Below, piece after piece: positions 21,939-29,939 of a stretch of DNA of 33,008 nt. This stretch comes from MGBC108787 sp964430695 (GTDB taxonomy: Bacteria > Bacillota_I > Bacilli_A > RF39 > UBA660): positions 1-33,008 of the forward strand of contig CAYSFO010000010.1 of the NCBI GenBank assembly GCA_964430695.1. Direction: 5' to 3'. The stretch's first letter is position 1. Each line of letters starts with the position of its first letter. The position numbers were made by a program, and so were the translations under genes. Below the pieces are notes generated by a model. That model was not told where the DNA came from and did not search any database. It worked only from the letters and a program-made list of their open reading frames with translations.

Positions 21939-22409
21939 TTAAAAAATATCTATGATTTTTATTTTATATTTTCCAATTGGGCTATTAATTTCAACAATAT
22001 CATTTAATTTAGAACCATATAGAGCCTTTCCCATTGGAGACTCATTTGATATTTTATTTTCACTAGGAGAAACTTCTAAGGGACTTACTATTTTGTAAGT
22101 TTCTTTTTCGTTATCTGCAAGATATTCTATAGTAACTGTTGTTCCAATACTTACTATGTTCTTTTCTTTTTCTGTAACAATTTCCATATGATTTAATAAA
22201 TTTTCAATTCTTTTTATCTGGTTATCGCAATTTCTTTGTGCATCCTTGGCTGCATCAAATTCTGAATTTTCACGTAAATCGCCAAAATCATAAGCAATTT
22301 TTAAATCTTCAATGATTTTTACTCTTTTTTCAGTATATAGTTTTTTTAATTCTTTTTGTATTTGTTCATACCCTTCGGGAGTTATTTTTAATTTTTTTGG
22401 TTCTTTCAT
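21939..22409 (-). CDS. greA: transcription elongation factor GreA
   Basis: GreA enters the secondary channel of RNA polymerase and stimulates cleavage of backtracked RNA. The N-terminal coiled coil has LKITPEGYEQIQKEL and, at the tip, the acidic DLRENSEFDAAKD (Asp and Glu that hold the catalytic metal). The C-terminal FKBP-like domain ends VSPLEVSPSENKISNESPMGKALYGSKLND. The ATG at 22409 gives 156 residues, the standard length, and follows AAGG. The open frame continues upstream to 22466 (MKDYFRDFF...) but without family similarity. Convergent with the DHH gene. Confidence 0.94.
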   Translation of the reverse strand: MKEPKKLKITPEGYEQIQKELKKLYTEKRVKIIEDLKIAYDFGDLRENSEFDAAKDAQRNCDNQIKRIENLLNHMEIVTEKEKNIVSIGTTVTIEYLADNEKETYKIVSPLEVSPSENKISNESPMGKALYGSKLNDIVEINSPIGKYKIKIIDIF

Positions 22410-22582
22410 TTTCCTAACCTTCTTTCTATTTTGACCAACAAAAAAATCCCGAAAATAATCTTTCAAGCTACGAAGTGTTAATTAAATTGTAAGTAAAAAG
22501 TCTATTTCATTCTAATAGAAAATCGAAGAAAAGTCAAATTTCATATGTCATCTTTCGTTGTTTTTTTCATTTTTAAATACAT

Positions 22583-22611
22583 TTGCAAATTAAAGCCTTT
22601 TATGCTACTAT
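22583..22611 (+). promoter_or_regulatory. promoter of the ankyrin-AAA+ operon
   Basis: TTGCAA (22583-22588) and TACTAT (22606-22611) are 17 bases apart, 25 bases before the start codon. Confidence 0.55.
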
Positions 22612-22636
22612 ATTTAGAACTTTAAGGGGGATTTTT

Positions 22637-24199
22637 ATGCTAGAAAAAGAAAATATAAAAAAACTAGTTCTTGATATGTCTGAAGATATTAATGATAATA
22701 GAAAAAAAATAAAAGAAGTTTTTGGGAATTTAAACTATCAAGATAATACGAATCAGACTTTATTACATATTTTTGTGGATGATAAATATGATGAGCAGAA
22801 TTGTTTTTTAGCTATTCAAACCTTATTACAAAGTGGTGTAAATCCGAATGCAAAAGATAAATGGAATTATATTTTCATTCAAACAGCTTTGTATACTGGT
22901 TATAGTGAAGAATTTATCCTTGCTATTATAACAGAAGCTTGTAAATATGGTTTAAACGTGAATCATGTGGATAATGATTCAGATACAATTATGCATACAG
23001 CAATCTATAGTGATGACTATTTAGGAGAAATAAACAACATATATGAACTATTAGTTGCAAATGGGTTTGATTCTAGTAAGAGGGATCATAAAAGAAACAA
23101 TTTAATCGATGCTTTACTTGATACAGAAGAAACCGAAAAACGATATACGACAGAACAAATTGAAAGTTTCAAAAAATTATATTTAGAAAAAGTACCCAAG
23201 AGTACAGAACCAAAAAAATCTGCAACAAGACAAATGAATTCCAAAGAGTATAGAAGCTTTGACAAATTATCTGCTGAAGAAATAGCAGAATTGGAAAAAT
23301 GCGGTAAAATCTTGAATAAGAAAGCTTATTTTTCTTCACCTGCTGTTGGTCGAGAAAAAGAAGTAAAGAATTTACAGATAACTTTAGCGCAAGAAAAAAA
23401 GAGTGCTTTGATTGTTGGAGAATCGGGTGTTGGGAAAACAGCTGTGGTGGATGAACTTGTTTATCGAATCCAAAATGGATTAGTTCCTGATTTTCTTTTA
23501 AATCGAATTATTTATGAAGTGACTCCTAATGATGTGGTGGCTGGTTGTAGATATGTAGGGGAATTTGAAGAAAGCATGAATATGGTCTTGGAAATATGTG
23601 AAAAATATAATGTTATTTTATTTATTGACGAAATCCATGACATTTATGGTACAGGGTCATCTACTAAAAAGGATGTTGATATGGCTTCCATTTTAAAGCG
23701 ACATTTAGAGCGTACGAATTTAAAAATGATTGGAACGACTACAGAGGAAGAATATAAAGAGTATTTTTCAAAAGATGCCCTAAAAAGAAGATTTGAAAAA
23801 GTTGTAGTAAAAGAACCAACGCCTGAAGTTTTAATACAAATATTAAATAAAGTGATGGATGACTATTGTCTTAAAAAGGGTATTTGGTTTAGAGATGAGC
23901 AAATGAAGGAACAAATTATTAGTATTATTATGGAATTAACTAAAACAAATCATCGAGTTCATGATGATATCGTTAATAATCCAGATATATCTATCGCTAT
24001 CATTGATAAAGCTTTTGCAATTGCTACTTTTTATAATAGTGAGTATATTGAACCTAATCATTTTATGGAAAGTTTAGAAGATATAGATAGATTATCCGGT
24101 TGGTCAAAAGAAAGAGCTATTCCTAAACTAAAAAGTTTAAATGAGGAAGAAAGACCAGAAAAAAGAACAAAAATCATTGATTTTACTACAAGAAAATAA
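22637..24199 (+). CDS. ankyrin-repeat AAA+ ATPase (Clp D1-like)
   Basis: 520 residues. The first 190 or so contain degenerate ankyrin repeats (QTLLHIFVDD, LLQSGVNPNAKD, SDTIMHTAIY, LLVANGFDSSKRD). A basic linker leads to a single AAA+ module of the ClpA/ClpB/ClpC D1 type: SSPAVGREKEV, Walker A GESGVGKTAVV (about residue 260), a pore-like GCRYVGEFEESM, Walker B ILFIDEIHDIYG, sensor 1 MIGTTTEEEY, and the arginine finger region DALKRRFEKV. It lacks the Clp N-domain, the second AAA+ module and the ClpP-binding loop, so it is not a normal Clp chaperone. Ankyrins may select a target. The ATG at 22637 follows AAGGGGG. The 964-residue gene starts 22 bases downstream, one operon. Confidence 0.75.
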   Translation: MLEKENIKKLVLDMSEDINDNRKKIKEVFGNLNYQDNTNQTLLHIFVDDKYDEQNCFLAIQTLLQSGVNPNAKDKWNYIFIQTALYTGYSEEFILAIITEACKYGLNVNHVDNDSDTIMHTAIYSDDYLGEINNIYELLVANGFDSSKRDHKRNNLIDALLDTEETEKRYTTEQIESFKKLYLEKVPKSTEPKKSATRQMNSKEYRSFDKLSAEEIAELEKCGKILNKKAYFSSPAVGREKEVKNLQITLAQEKKSALIVGESGVGKTAVVDELVYRIQNGLVPDFLLNRIIYEVTPNDVVAGCRYVGEFEESMNMVLEICEKYNVILFIDEIHDIYGTGSSTKKDVDMASILKRHLERTNLKMIGTTTEEEYKEYFSKDALKRRFEKVVVKEPTPEVLIQILNKVMDDYCLKKGIWFRDEQMKEQIISIIMELTKTNHRVHDDIVNNPDISIAIIDKAFAIATFYNSEYIEPNHFMESLEDIDRLSGWSKERAIPKLKSLNEEERPEKRTKIIDFTTRK

Positions 24200-24220
24200 A
24201 TAGAGAGGGGATGATTAGTT

Positions 24221-27115
24221 ATGCCTGATATGACAATAGAAGAAATGAAAACATTTTTTAAGGAATTAATGAAAGGTGCAAAGCCACTTAGCTTAATGGT
24301 TAGCAGAGCAACAGAAGAACAAGCATTGTTAGAATCGGAAGAATATTTTAAGGGCAAAATAGATGATATATCGACTTTGCTTCCTCTATCGGTTTATTAT
24401 ATTCTTCGTAAATTACCTAAAGAGGAACATATTTTATTTATACAGAAGAATATCCAGTATGTAAAAGAACATATGGATGACATATTTTTAGTTAACATGG
24501 AAGCTCCTAAAGAATTAGCATATTATTTTTCTTATGAGACACTGGTTTCTATTTATGAACTAGATACAGAATTATTTGAAAAAATCATTGAAGGACAAGT
24601 TGAAAATATTTTTCAGGGTTTCTCACAAGAAAATTATTTTTCTTATTTCGAAAAGTTTAAGTCCTATATTGTAAAAATGAAAGCAAATAGATTATTTCAT
24701 ATTTTAGCTAAACATAATAGATTTTTATTGGATATTCTAGATATAAAGCAATTAAAAAATACTATAGAATTACAAGCAAAATGTAATGAAGAATTTATTG
24801 CTTATTTCATTGAAAATTATAGCGAAAAAATCAATCGTTTTACACCTAGAGAATTACTTACTTTTATTTCTTATATTAAAAATATAGATGCATATAAGAA
24901 ATATGTTTTGGAAAATAGAAAGAAATTGGAGATTGCACTTAAAAATATAAAAGAAGAGGATTTAGATGAATATTTATGTGAATATTTTGATTCCCAACAA
25001 CAAGAAGTTTTATTTTCCAATTTTTTAGAACAAATAGCAAAAAAGCATGATATCCGAAAAATAATTTCAAATATTTCTTCGCAAGTTATTTTTGAGATGT
25101 ATAAAAGCAATAAAGAAATATTTGCAAAGATGACTTTAGACGATTGGATAAAACTTTGTGGGAAAAAGCATGAGTTCAATCAAGAATATCAAAATATTTT
25201 AGATGATTATAAAGTGGATAACATGACAGAGTTATTTGATGTAGAATTTTACACTAGTGTGTGGGATTATCATGATTCAGCAGCACTTCAATATATTGAA
25301 AGCAAGTATCGTAATTGTTTGGATGGAAATAAATTAACGCCAATTGAACAGATTTCTTCTATATTTTCAGAAGAGTATATGAATAATTTAGAGTATCTAA
25401 AAAAACACTTGGAAAATCAATCAATTACAAAAAATAGTAAAATATATGAAGAAAATTTAGCCGAATTGATTATGTATCTAAAAAGCCATAATATTGTCCT
25501 TACTTTTGATAATACAAATTTTAATGAAGTGAATAAATTTTTTCACCAAATAATAAAGGGATTGTCTCTTAGCACTTTATTTGAAATCAAAACAATAGAA
25601 GATATAGCCATTATAAATAGATTAGGCAAAAAAGAATTTAAAATGTCTGATTTTACTGTAGAGCAAATTGAAAAATATAATGTAAAACAACATAGAAAAT
25701 TATGTGAATCTTTTGAAGACAATAAATATTATAAAGCACAATATAAAAATTTGGTTTTAAAATTGTTACTTTTAGTGGGATTTAATAATACAAAAAGAAT
25801 TTTAGAGATAGATAGTGATATTTCTACATTAGAACATTTGGTAGGTAATGTTGATGTGAAACATGTTACATTTGATGCATCCAATAATCCCATTTTAAAT
25901 CATAAAATATTAAATTTATTATTTAAGAATGAAGAACGATTAAAAACATTTTTATCTAATAAAAAGGATGATGTATATACATATTTCCCTAGAATTTTTA
26001 ACGAGTGGGAATTAATAAAGCTAAATGGTAAAGACGAATCATTAAAAATGATTATTGATTTTTTAAAAACAGATGACATCACTTTACCACCGAATTATTA
26101 TCGATTAGATGGTTTATTTAAGTATATTGGGTGTGCAAACAATACGGTAGAGGAAACTTTAAAACTTCATGATGAAATGTTAAAAAGAACAGAATCAACA
26201 ATTCCTAAAATAAGTGGACAAGTGGGAGAATATACGTATGAAATTATAGGACTTCATGATATGGAAGGTCTGACTGTTGGAAATAAAACAAATTGTTGTT
26301 TTACGGTATTAGGTAATGGTTATTCTTGTTTAAAACATGCAACAATGTCTAAAAATGGAAGAGTTTTGGCGGTTAAGAAAAATGGAGAATTGCTAGCTCA
26401 TAGTTGGGTTTGGAGAAATGGGAATTTATTATGTATTGATAATATTGAAATTTCTAAATCTATTCATCAGGTAACATTTTTAGAAGTATATATTGATTTA
26501 GCTAATAAAATGATAGAAAAATCTTTTGAAACGGAAGGAATAAAAGAGTGTATTAAAAATGTGACTATAGGATATACAAATTTTGATAAAACAATAGTTG
26601 GCATCCAAAATTATCCATGTTATGTATTTGAAAAATGTGACTTATCAGAAAAAGATTTTGGGAAACAAATTGGAAATAATCGAAGAATGATGAAGGAATT
26701 ACCACACCCTATTGAGAATGTAGGCTACTCTGATGCTACAAATGTTCAGTATTTAATACAAGGGACAGGTAACTTTGAATTATATCAAAGTAATTATTTA
26801 TATAGGGAAGAAAGAGAAGAAACTTTAAGTTATGACTCTCATAGTTATTATAGTGAGGAGTATATCAACAAAATGAATGCTATCGTAAATGCACTTAGAT
26901 ATATTCGATTCACTCAAGAAGGACATGTTAATTCATATAAACCAATTGATGTTAGAAGTTATCAAACAGTAATCTGTAATAGCGATTGGTATCTTCTAGT
27001 TGCTTTTGATAGAGAACCAGAATCATTTATCAATTCAACAGATAAAAGAGCCTTCGAAGAATTAGAATCTACGCAAGGAGAAATCAATAAAAGAGATTTA
27101 AAAATAGCGATTTAG
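24221..27115 (+). CDS. large protein of unknown function with GNAT-like segment
   Basis: 964 residues, soluble, no signal peptide. Residues 1-650 are almost entirely helical and contain repeated LL/KE-rich helices, like a solenoid or scaffold. Residues of about 665-770 form an alpha/beta module: EYTYEIIGLHDMEGLTVGN, TNCCFTVLGNGYSC, GRVLAVKKNGELLAHSWVW and LCIDNIEIS. The last part has the feel of the central sheet of a GNAT acetyltransferase fold, and the paired Cys are notable. I do not know this family. A polymorphic effector with an acyltransferase-like domain, driven by the upstream AAA+ protein, is an inference. The C-terminal 190 residues are helical and aromatic-rich. The ATG at 24221 follows GAGGGG. 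Confidence 0.6.
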   Translation: MPDMTIEEMKTFFKELMKGAKPLSLMVSRATEEQALLESEEYFKGKIDDISTLLPLSVYYILRKLPKEEHILFIQKNIQYVKEHMDDIFLVNMEAPKELAYYFSYETLVSIYELDTELFEKIIEGQVENIFQGFSQENYFSYFEKFKSYIVKMKANRLFHILAKHNRFLLDILDIKQLKNTIELQAKCNEEFIAYFIENYSEKINRFTPRELLTFISYIKNIDAYKKYVLENRKKLEIALKNIKEEDLDEYLCEYFDSQQQEVLFSNFLEQIAKKHDIRKIISNISSQVIFEMYKSNKEIFAKMTLDDWIKLCGKKHEFNQEYQNILDDYKVDNMTELFDVEFYTSVWDYHDSAALQYIESKYRNCLDGNKLTPIEQISSIFSEEYMNNLEYLKKHLENQSITKNSKIYEENLAELIMYLKSHNIVLTFDNTNFNEVNKFFHQIIKGLSLSTLFEIKTIEDIAIINRLGKKEFKMSDFTVEQIEKYNVKQHRKLCESFEDNKYYKAQYKNLVLKLLLLVGFNNTKRILEIDSDISTLEHLVGNVDVKHVTFDASNNPILNHKILNLLFKNEERLKTFLSNKKDDVYTYFPRIFNEWELIKLNGKDESLKMIIDFLKTDDITLPPNYYRLDGLFKYIGCANNTVEETLKLHDEMLKRTESTIPKISGQVGEYTYEIIGLHDMEGLTVGNKTNCCFTVLGNGYSCLKHATMSKNGRVLAVKKNGELLAHSWVWRNGNLLCIDNIEISKSIHQVTFLEVYIDLANKMIEKSFETEGIKECIKNVTIGYTNFDKTIVGIQNYPCYVFEKCDLSEKDFGKQIGNNRRMMKELPHPIENVGYSDATNVQYLIQGTGNFELYQSNYLYREEREETLSYDSHSYYSEEYINKMNAIVNALRYIRFTQEGHVNSYKPIDVRSYQTVICNSDWYLLVAFDREPESFINSTDKRAFEELESTQGEINKRDLKIAI

Positions 27116-27119
27116 ATGT

Positions 27120-27148
27120 TTTACAAGCAAATAAAAATATGCTATACT
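27120..27148 (+). promoter_or_regulatory. promoter of the DUF308 gene
   Basis: TTTACA (27120-27125) and TATACT (27143-27148) are 17 bases apart, 22 bases before the start codon. Confidence 0.6.
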
Positions 27149-27170
27149 TAGCAAAACAAAGGGTGATTGA

Positions 27171-27734
27171 ATGAAAAAAATAGAACAAAGTTTTCAAAAA
27201 ATAATATTTACCGAAATGGTATTTTCTGTGGTATATGCAATTATTGGACTAATCATTTTTTTGAAGAGTGAAATGACAAATACGACTGTAGGATTAATCA
27301 TTGGAACTTTTTTCTTTATCGCTGGATGTATTGCCATATTCTCATTTATAGATAAAAATAAAATTAAACTGTTCCGATTTAATATTGTATTTGGAATTCT
27401 AAGTATACTTTTAAGTATATTCATTATGTTTAATCCATTAGCCATTATTGATATTTTAAATATTTCTTTAGGAATATGGCTTGTTGTCGGAGGAATTCAT
27501 AAAATAGTTTATTTTATGTTCTTGAAAAAAGTTGGCGAAGAAAGCAATAAAATCTTTTTCGTATCCTCTTTGCTATTCATATTCTTAGGAATCTTAATTA
27601 TTTTAAACCCATTCAGAAGTATGATTATTACAAAAACAGTAGGAATATTTATTATTCTTTATAATATATTAAATCTAAATGACTTAGTTTTATTAAAAAG
27701 AAGAGGAAATAAATTCTTAAAATTATTCAAGTAA
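27171..27734 (+). CDS. DUF308 (HdeD-type) integral membrane protein
   Basis: Six hydrophobic helices in three pairs over 187 residues, with the repeated pattern (I/L)GIxxIL...NP and GIWLVVGGIHKI that marks the DUF308/HdeD family. Two internal copies of FGILSILLSIFIMFNP and FLGILIILNPFRS show the duplication. HdeD contributes to acid resistance in E. coli, but the function in Bacillota is unknown. The ribosome site is AGGGTGATTGA. It has its own promoter and terminator, so it is monocistronic. Confidence 0.8.
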   Translation: MKKIEQSFQKIIFTEMVFSVVYAIIGLIIFLKSEMTNTTVGLIIGTFFFIAGCIAIFSFIDKNKIKLFRFNIVFGILSILLSIFIMFNPLAIIDILNISLGIWLVVGGIHKIVYFMFLKKVGEESNKIFFVSSLLFIFLGILIILNPFRSMIITKTVGIFIILYNILNLNDLVLLKRRGNKFLKLFK

Positions 27735-27762
27735 ACAGGTTATCAACATAACTTGTTTTTTA
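27734..27762 (+). terminator. terminator of the DUF308 gene
   Basis: AAACAGGTTAT (27734-27744) pairs with ATAACTTGTTT (27749-27759) with one wobble, a 4-base loop, then a T run. Confidence 0.8.
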
Positions 27763-27764
27763 AT

Positions 27765-27792
27765 TGCTATTTTTTTTCGTTTTGGTTATACT
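27765..27792 (+). promoter_or_regulatory. promoter of eno
   Basis: TTGCTA (27765-27770) and TATACT (27787-27792) are 16 bases apart, with a T-rich spacer. Confidence 0.55.
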
Positions 27793-27820
27793 ATAAATAG
27801 AATAAGAAGGTGTAACTAAA

Positions 27821-29065
27821 ATGGCGAAAATAAAAGATATCATAGCGAGAGAAATTTTAGATTCAAGAGGAAATCCCACGATTGAAGTAGATATGATTTT
27901 AGATAATTCGTTAAAAGTTACCACCTCTGTACCAAGTGGTGCTTCGACTGGAAGTAGAGAAGCACTAGAATTAAGAGATAATGATACGAATCGATTTCAT
28001 GGAAAGGGAGTTCTTGCTGCTGTCATCAATGTCAATGAAATTATAAAACCACAATTAATTGGAAAAGAATTAAATCAAGCCGAAATAGATCAGTTGCTGA
28101 TTGGGCTTGATGGGACACCAAATAAAAGCAATTTAGGAGCAAATGCTATCCTTGCTGTTTCTTTAGCTAGTGTAAAAGCCACTGCTTTAAATGAAAATAA
28201 AGAATTGTATGAATACATATCAACTGGAAAAGTAACATTCCCTATCCCAATGATTAACATTATCAACGGGGGCGCCCATGCCGATAATAGCTTAGATATT
28301 CAAGAATTTATGATTGTTCCCGTTGTAAAAGGATTCAAAGAAAAAATAAGGTGTGCATCCGAAATATTTCATACGTTAAAAAAAATATTAAAAGAACAAA
28401 ATTTAAGTACCGCTGTTGGAGATGAAGGAGGATTTGCTCCAGATTTTGCTTATAATAGTTTAGCTCTAGATTTTATTATGAAAGCAATTAAGGAAAGCAA
28501 TTATACTCCAGGAGTGGATGTTTATATTGCTCTAGATGTTGCAGCTAGTGAAATCTATAATAAAGAAACAAGAATGTATCGTTTAGATAACAAAGAAATT
28601 CCAAAAGAGGAATTGACAAAATATTATTTAGCTTTAATCAAAAAATATCCCATTATAAGTATTGAAGATCCTTATTATGAAGATGATTTTACAAGTCTTG
28701 CAGAATTAACAAAATTAGTTGGAGATAAGGTTATGATCGTTGGAGATGATTACTTTGTTACCAATGCAAAATATTTAGAAGCGGCAGCACAAAATCAAAG
28801 TGGCAATGCGATTATAATAAAAGCAAATCAAGTAGGAACAATTTCCGAAACGATTCAAACAATTACCTTAGCTAAAAAAAATAACTATAAAACAATCATT
28901 TCTCATCGTAGCGCAGAAACCACAGATACATTTATTGCTGATTTTGCTGTTGGATTAAATATTCCTTTTATTAAAACTGGATCCGTTTCACGAGGAGAAA
29001 GAATTGCAAAATACAATCGTTTAATACAAATTGAAGAAGAATTAAAAAGAAAAACTCGAGTTTAG
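27821..29065 (+). CDS. eno: enolase (phosphopyruvate hydratase)
   Basis: Enolase converts 2-phosphoglycerate to phosphoenolpyruvate in glycolysis. The N-terminal REILDSRGNPTIEVD and PSGASTGSREALELRD are diagnostic. Metal and catalytic residues sit in DIQEFM, GDEGGFAP (catalytic Glu), SIEDPYYEDD, VGDDYFVTN, IIKANQVGT (catalytic Lys) and SHRSAETTDTFIAD. 414 residues is slightly shorter than the usual 430 or so. In the signature SHRSGETED the Gly is Ala here. Ribosome site AGAAGGTG. The gene stands alone between its own promoter and terminator, not in a glycolytic operon. Confidence 0.96.
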   Translation: MAKIKDIIAREILDSRGNPTIEVDMILDNSLKVTTSVPSGASTGSREALELRDNDTNRFHGKGVLAAVINVNEIIKPQLIGKELNQAEIDQLLIGLDGTPNKSNLGANAILAVSLASVKATALNENKELYEYISTGKVTFPIPMINIINGGAHADNSLDIQEFMIVPVVKGFKEKIRCASEIFHTLKKILKEQNLSTAVGDEGGFAPDFAYNSLALDFIMKAIKESNYTPGVDVYIALDVAASEIYNKETRMYRLDNKEIPKEELTKYYLALIKKYPIISIEDPYYEDDFTSLAELTKLVGDKVMIVGDDYFVTNAKYLEAAAQNQSGNAIIIKANQVGTISETIQTITLAKKNNYKTIISHRSAETTDTFIADFAVGLNIPFIKTGSVSRGERIAKYNRLIQIEEELKRKTRV

Positions 29066-29092
29066 TAACATGGTTTACTAAATTTTTTTTTT
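29061..29092 (+). terminator. terminator of eno
   Basis: TTTAGTAA (29061-29068) with TTACTAAA (29075-29082), a 6-base loop and a T10 run. It overlaps the stop codon. Confidence 0.88.
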
Positions 29093-29152
29093 GAAAAAAA
29101 GGAAATGTCGAATTTTGAGTGTATATATAAAATAGAAGGGAGGTTTATTTTC

Positions 29153-29266
29153 ATGAAATATTTATCTTACAGTGAGTTAGAAAAAATTTCTGGAGGTTGT
29201 GGAATTCTAGTTGGAAATTTTTTACGTGTACTGAAAACATTAGCTAAATATATAAGAGTTATCTAG
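29153..29266 (+). CDS. double-glycine leader peptide (bacteriocin or signal peptide precursor)
   Basis: A 37-residue frame begins at ATG 29153, nine bases after GGGAGG, and ends at TAG 29264-29266. The first 15 residues, MKYLSYSELEKISGG, are a classic double-glycine leader: LxxxELxxIxGG with the cleavage site after GG. The remaining 22 residues start with CGILVG and continue as an amphipathic, cationic helix with two Lys and two Arg, no acidic residue, and a single Cys at position 1. Such leaders direct export and cleavage by a C39-peptidase ABC transporter. None is in the window. It may be a class II-type bacteriocin or a signalling peptide. It lies between eno and a membrane-anchored protein. 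Confidence 0.75.
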   Translation: MKYLSYSELEKISGGCGILVGNFLRVLKTLAKYIRVI

Positions 29267-29279
29267 TGAATAGCAAAAA

Positions 29280-29309
29280 TTGTTTTTCTTCTTTAACTTG
29301 TGTTATAAT
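29280..29309 (+). promoter_or_regulatory. promoter of the 29328 gene
   Basis: TTGTTT (29280-29285) and TATAAT (29304-29309) are 18 bases apart, so the gene need not share a transcript with the leader peptide. Confidence 0.55.
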
Positions 29310-29327
29310 AGGATACAGGTGATGGAA

Positions 29328-29840
29328 ATGAAAAGAAGAAAACAAGAAAAATATGAAACCGAAGAACAAGCAGAAATAAAAAAATTTATTATTGTTTTAT
29401 TAGGTTTAGTGATAATCATCGTTGGTATTTATTTCTTTACAAGAGCATTTGTAACAAAAGATTTATTTAATAAAGGAGAAGATGTTACGTATACAGAAGG
29501 AACAATTAATTATGATACAGTTATTGTGGGGAACATGCTTTCAAGACCTTATACAGAATATTATGTAATGGCTTTTGATTCAGAAAGTACACAAGCAAAT
29601 TATTATAATACAGTTGTTTCTAAATATACAAAAGAAGAAAAAGCTTCAAAAGTTTATTATTTAGATTTAAATAATGAGTTAAATAAACCATATGTAGCAA
29701 CGGATGAGAATCGTAGTACTTCTTATAAATCTCTTGATGAGTTAAAATTTGGTGAACTTACTTTAATAAAAGTAAAAAATGAGAAAGTAACAAAATTTAT
29801 TACCAACATAGAGGATATAAAGAAAGAATTTGGTATCTAA
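29328..29840 (+). CDS. membrane-anchored protein, thioredoxin-fold-like
   Basis: 170 residues. After a charged N-terminus, one membrane helix (about residues 20-40, FIIVLLGLVIIIVGIYFFT) anchors an outside domain. That domain has the strand-helix pattern of a thioredoxin fold: TEYYVMAFDSES, then a helix, KVYYLDLNNEL, and near the end ELTLIKVKNEKVTKFIT. The redox CxxC is absent (there are no Cys at all), so it would be a structural or binding version. Bacteriocin-accessory proteins can have a similar outline. ATG 29328 is preferred because AGGTGA lies 5 bases before it. Own promoter and terminator. Confidence 0.5.
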   Translation: MKRRKQEKYETEEQAEIKKFIIVLLGLVIIIVGIYFFTRAFVTKDLFNKGEDVTYTEGTINYDTVIVGNMLSRPYTEYYVMAFDSESTQANYYNTVVSKYTKEEKASKVYYLDLNNELNKPYVATDENRSTSYKSLDELKFGELTLIKVKNEKVTKFITNIEDIKKEFGI

Positions 29841-29859
29841 TATTTAATGAATTGCTTAA

Positions 29860-29887
29860 AAGGCTCGAGTTCGAGTCTTTTTTTCTG
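29860..29887 (+). terminator. terminator of the 29328 gene
   Basis: AAGGCTCG (29860-29867) with CGAGTCTT (29872-29879), one G-T pair, a 4-base loop, then T5 or more. Confidence 0.82.
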
Positions 29888-29939
29888 CTTTAATATCTAA
29901 AAAAAATATGTTACTATTATTTATAGTAGAGGTGATAAA

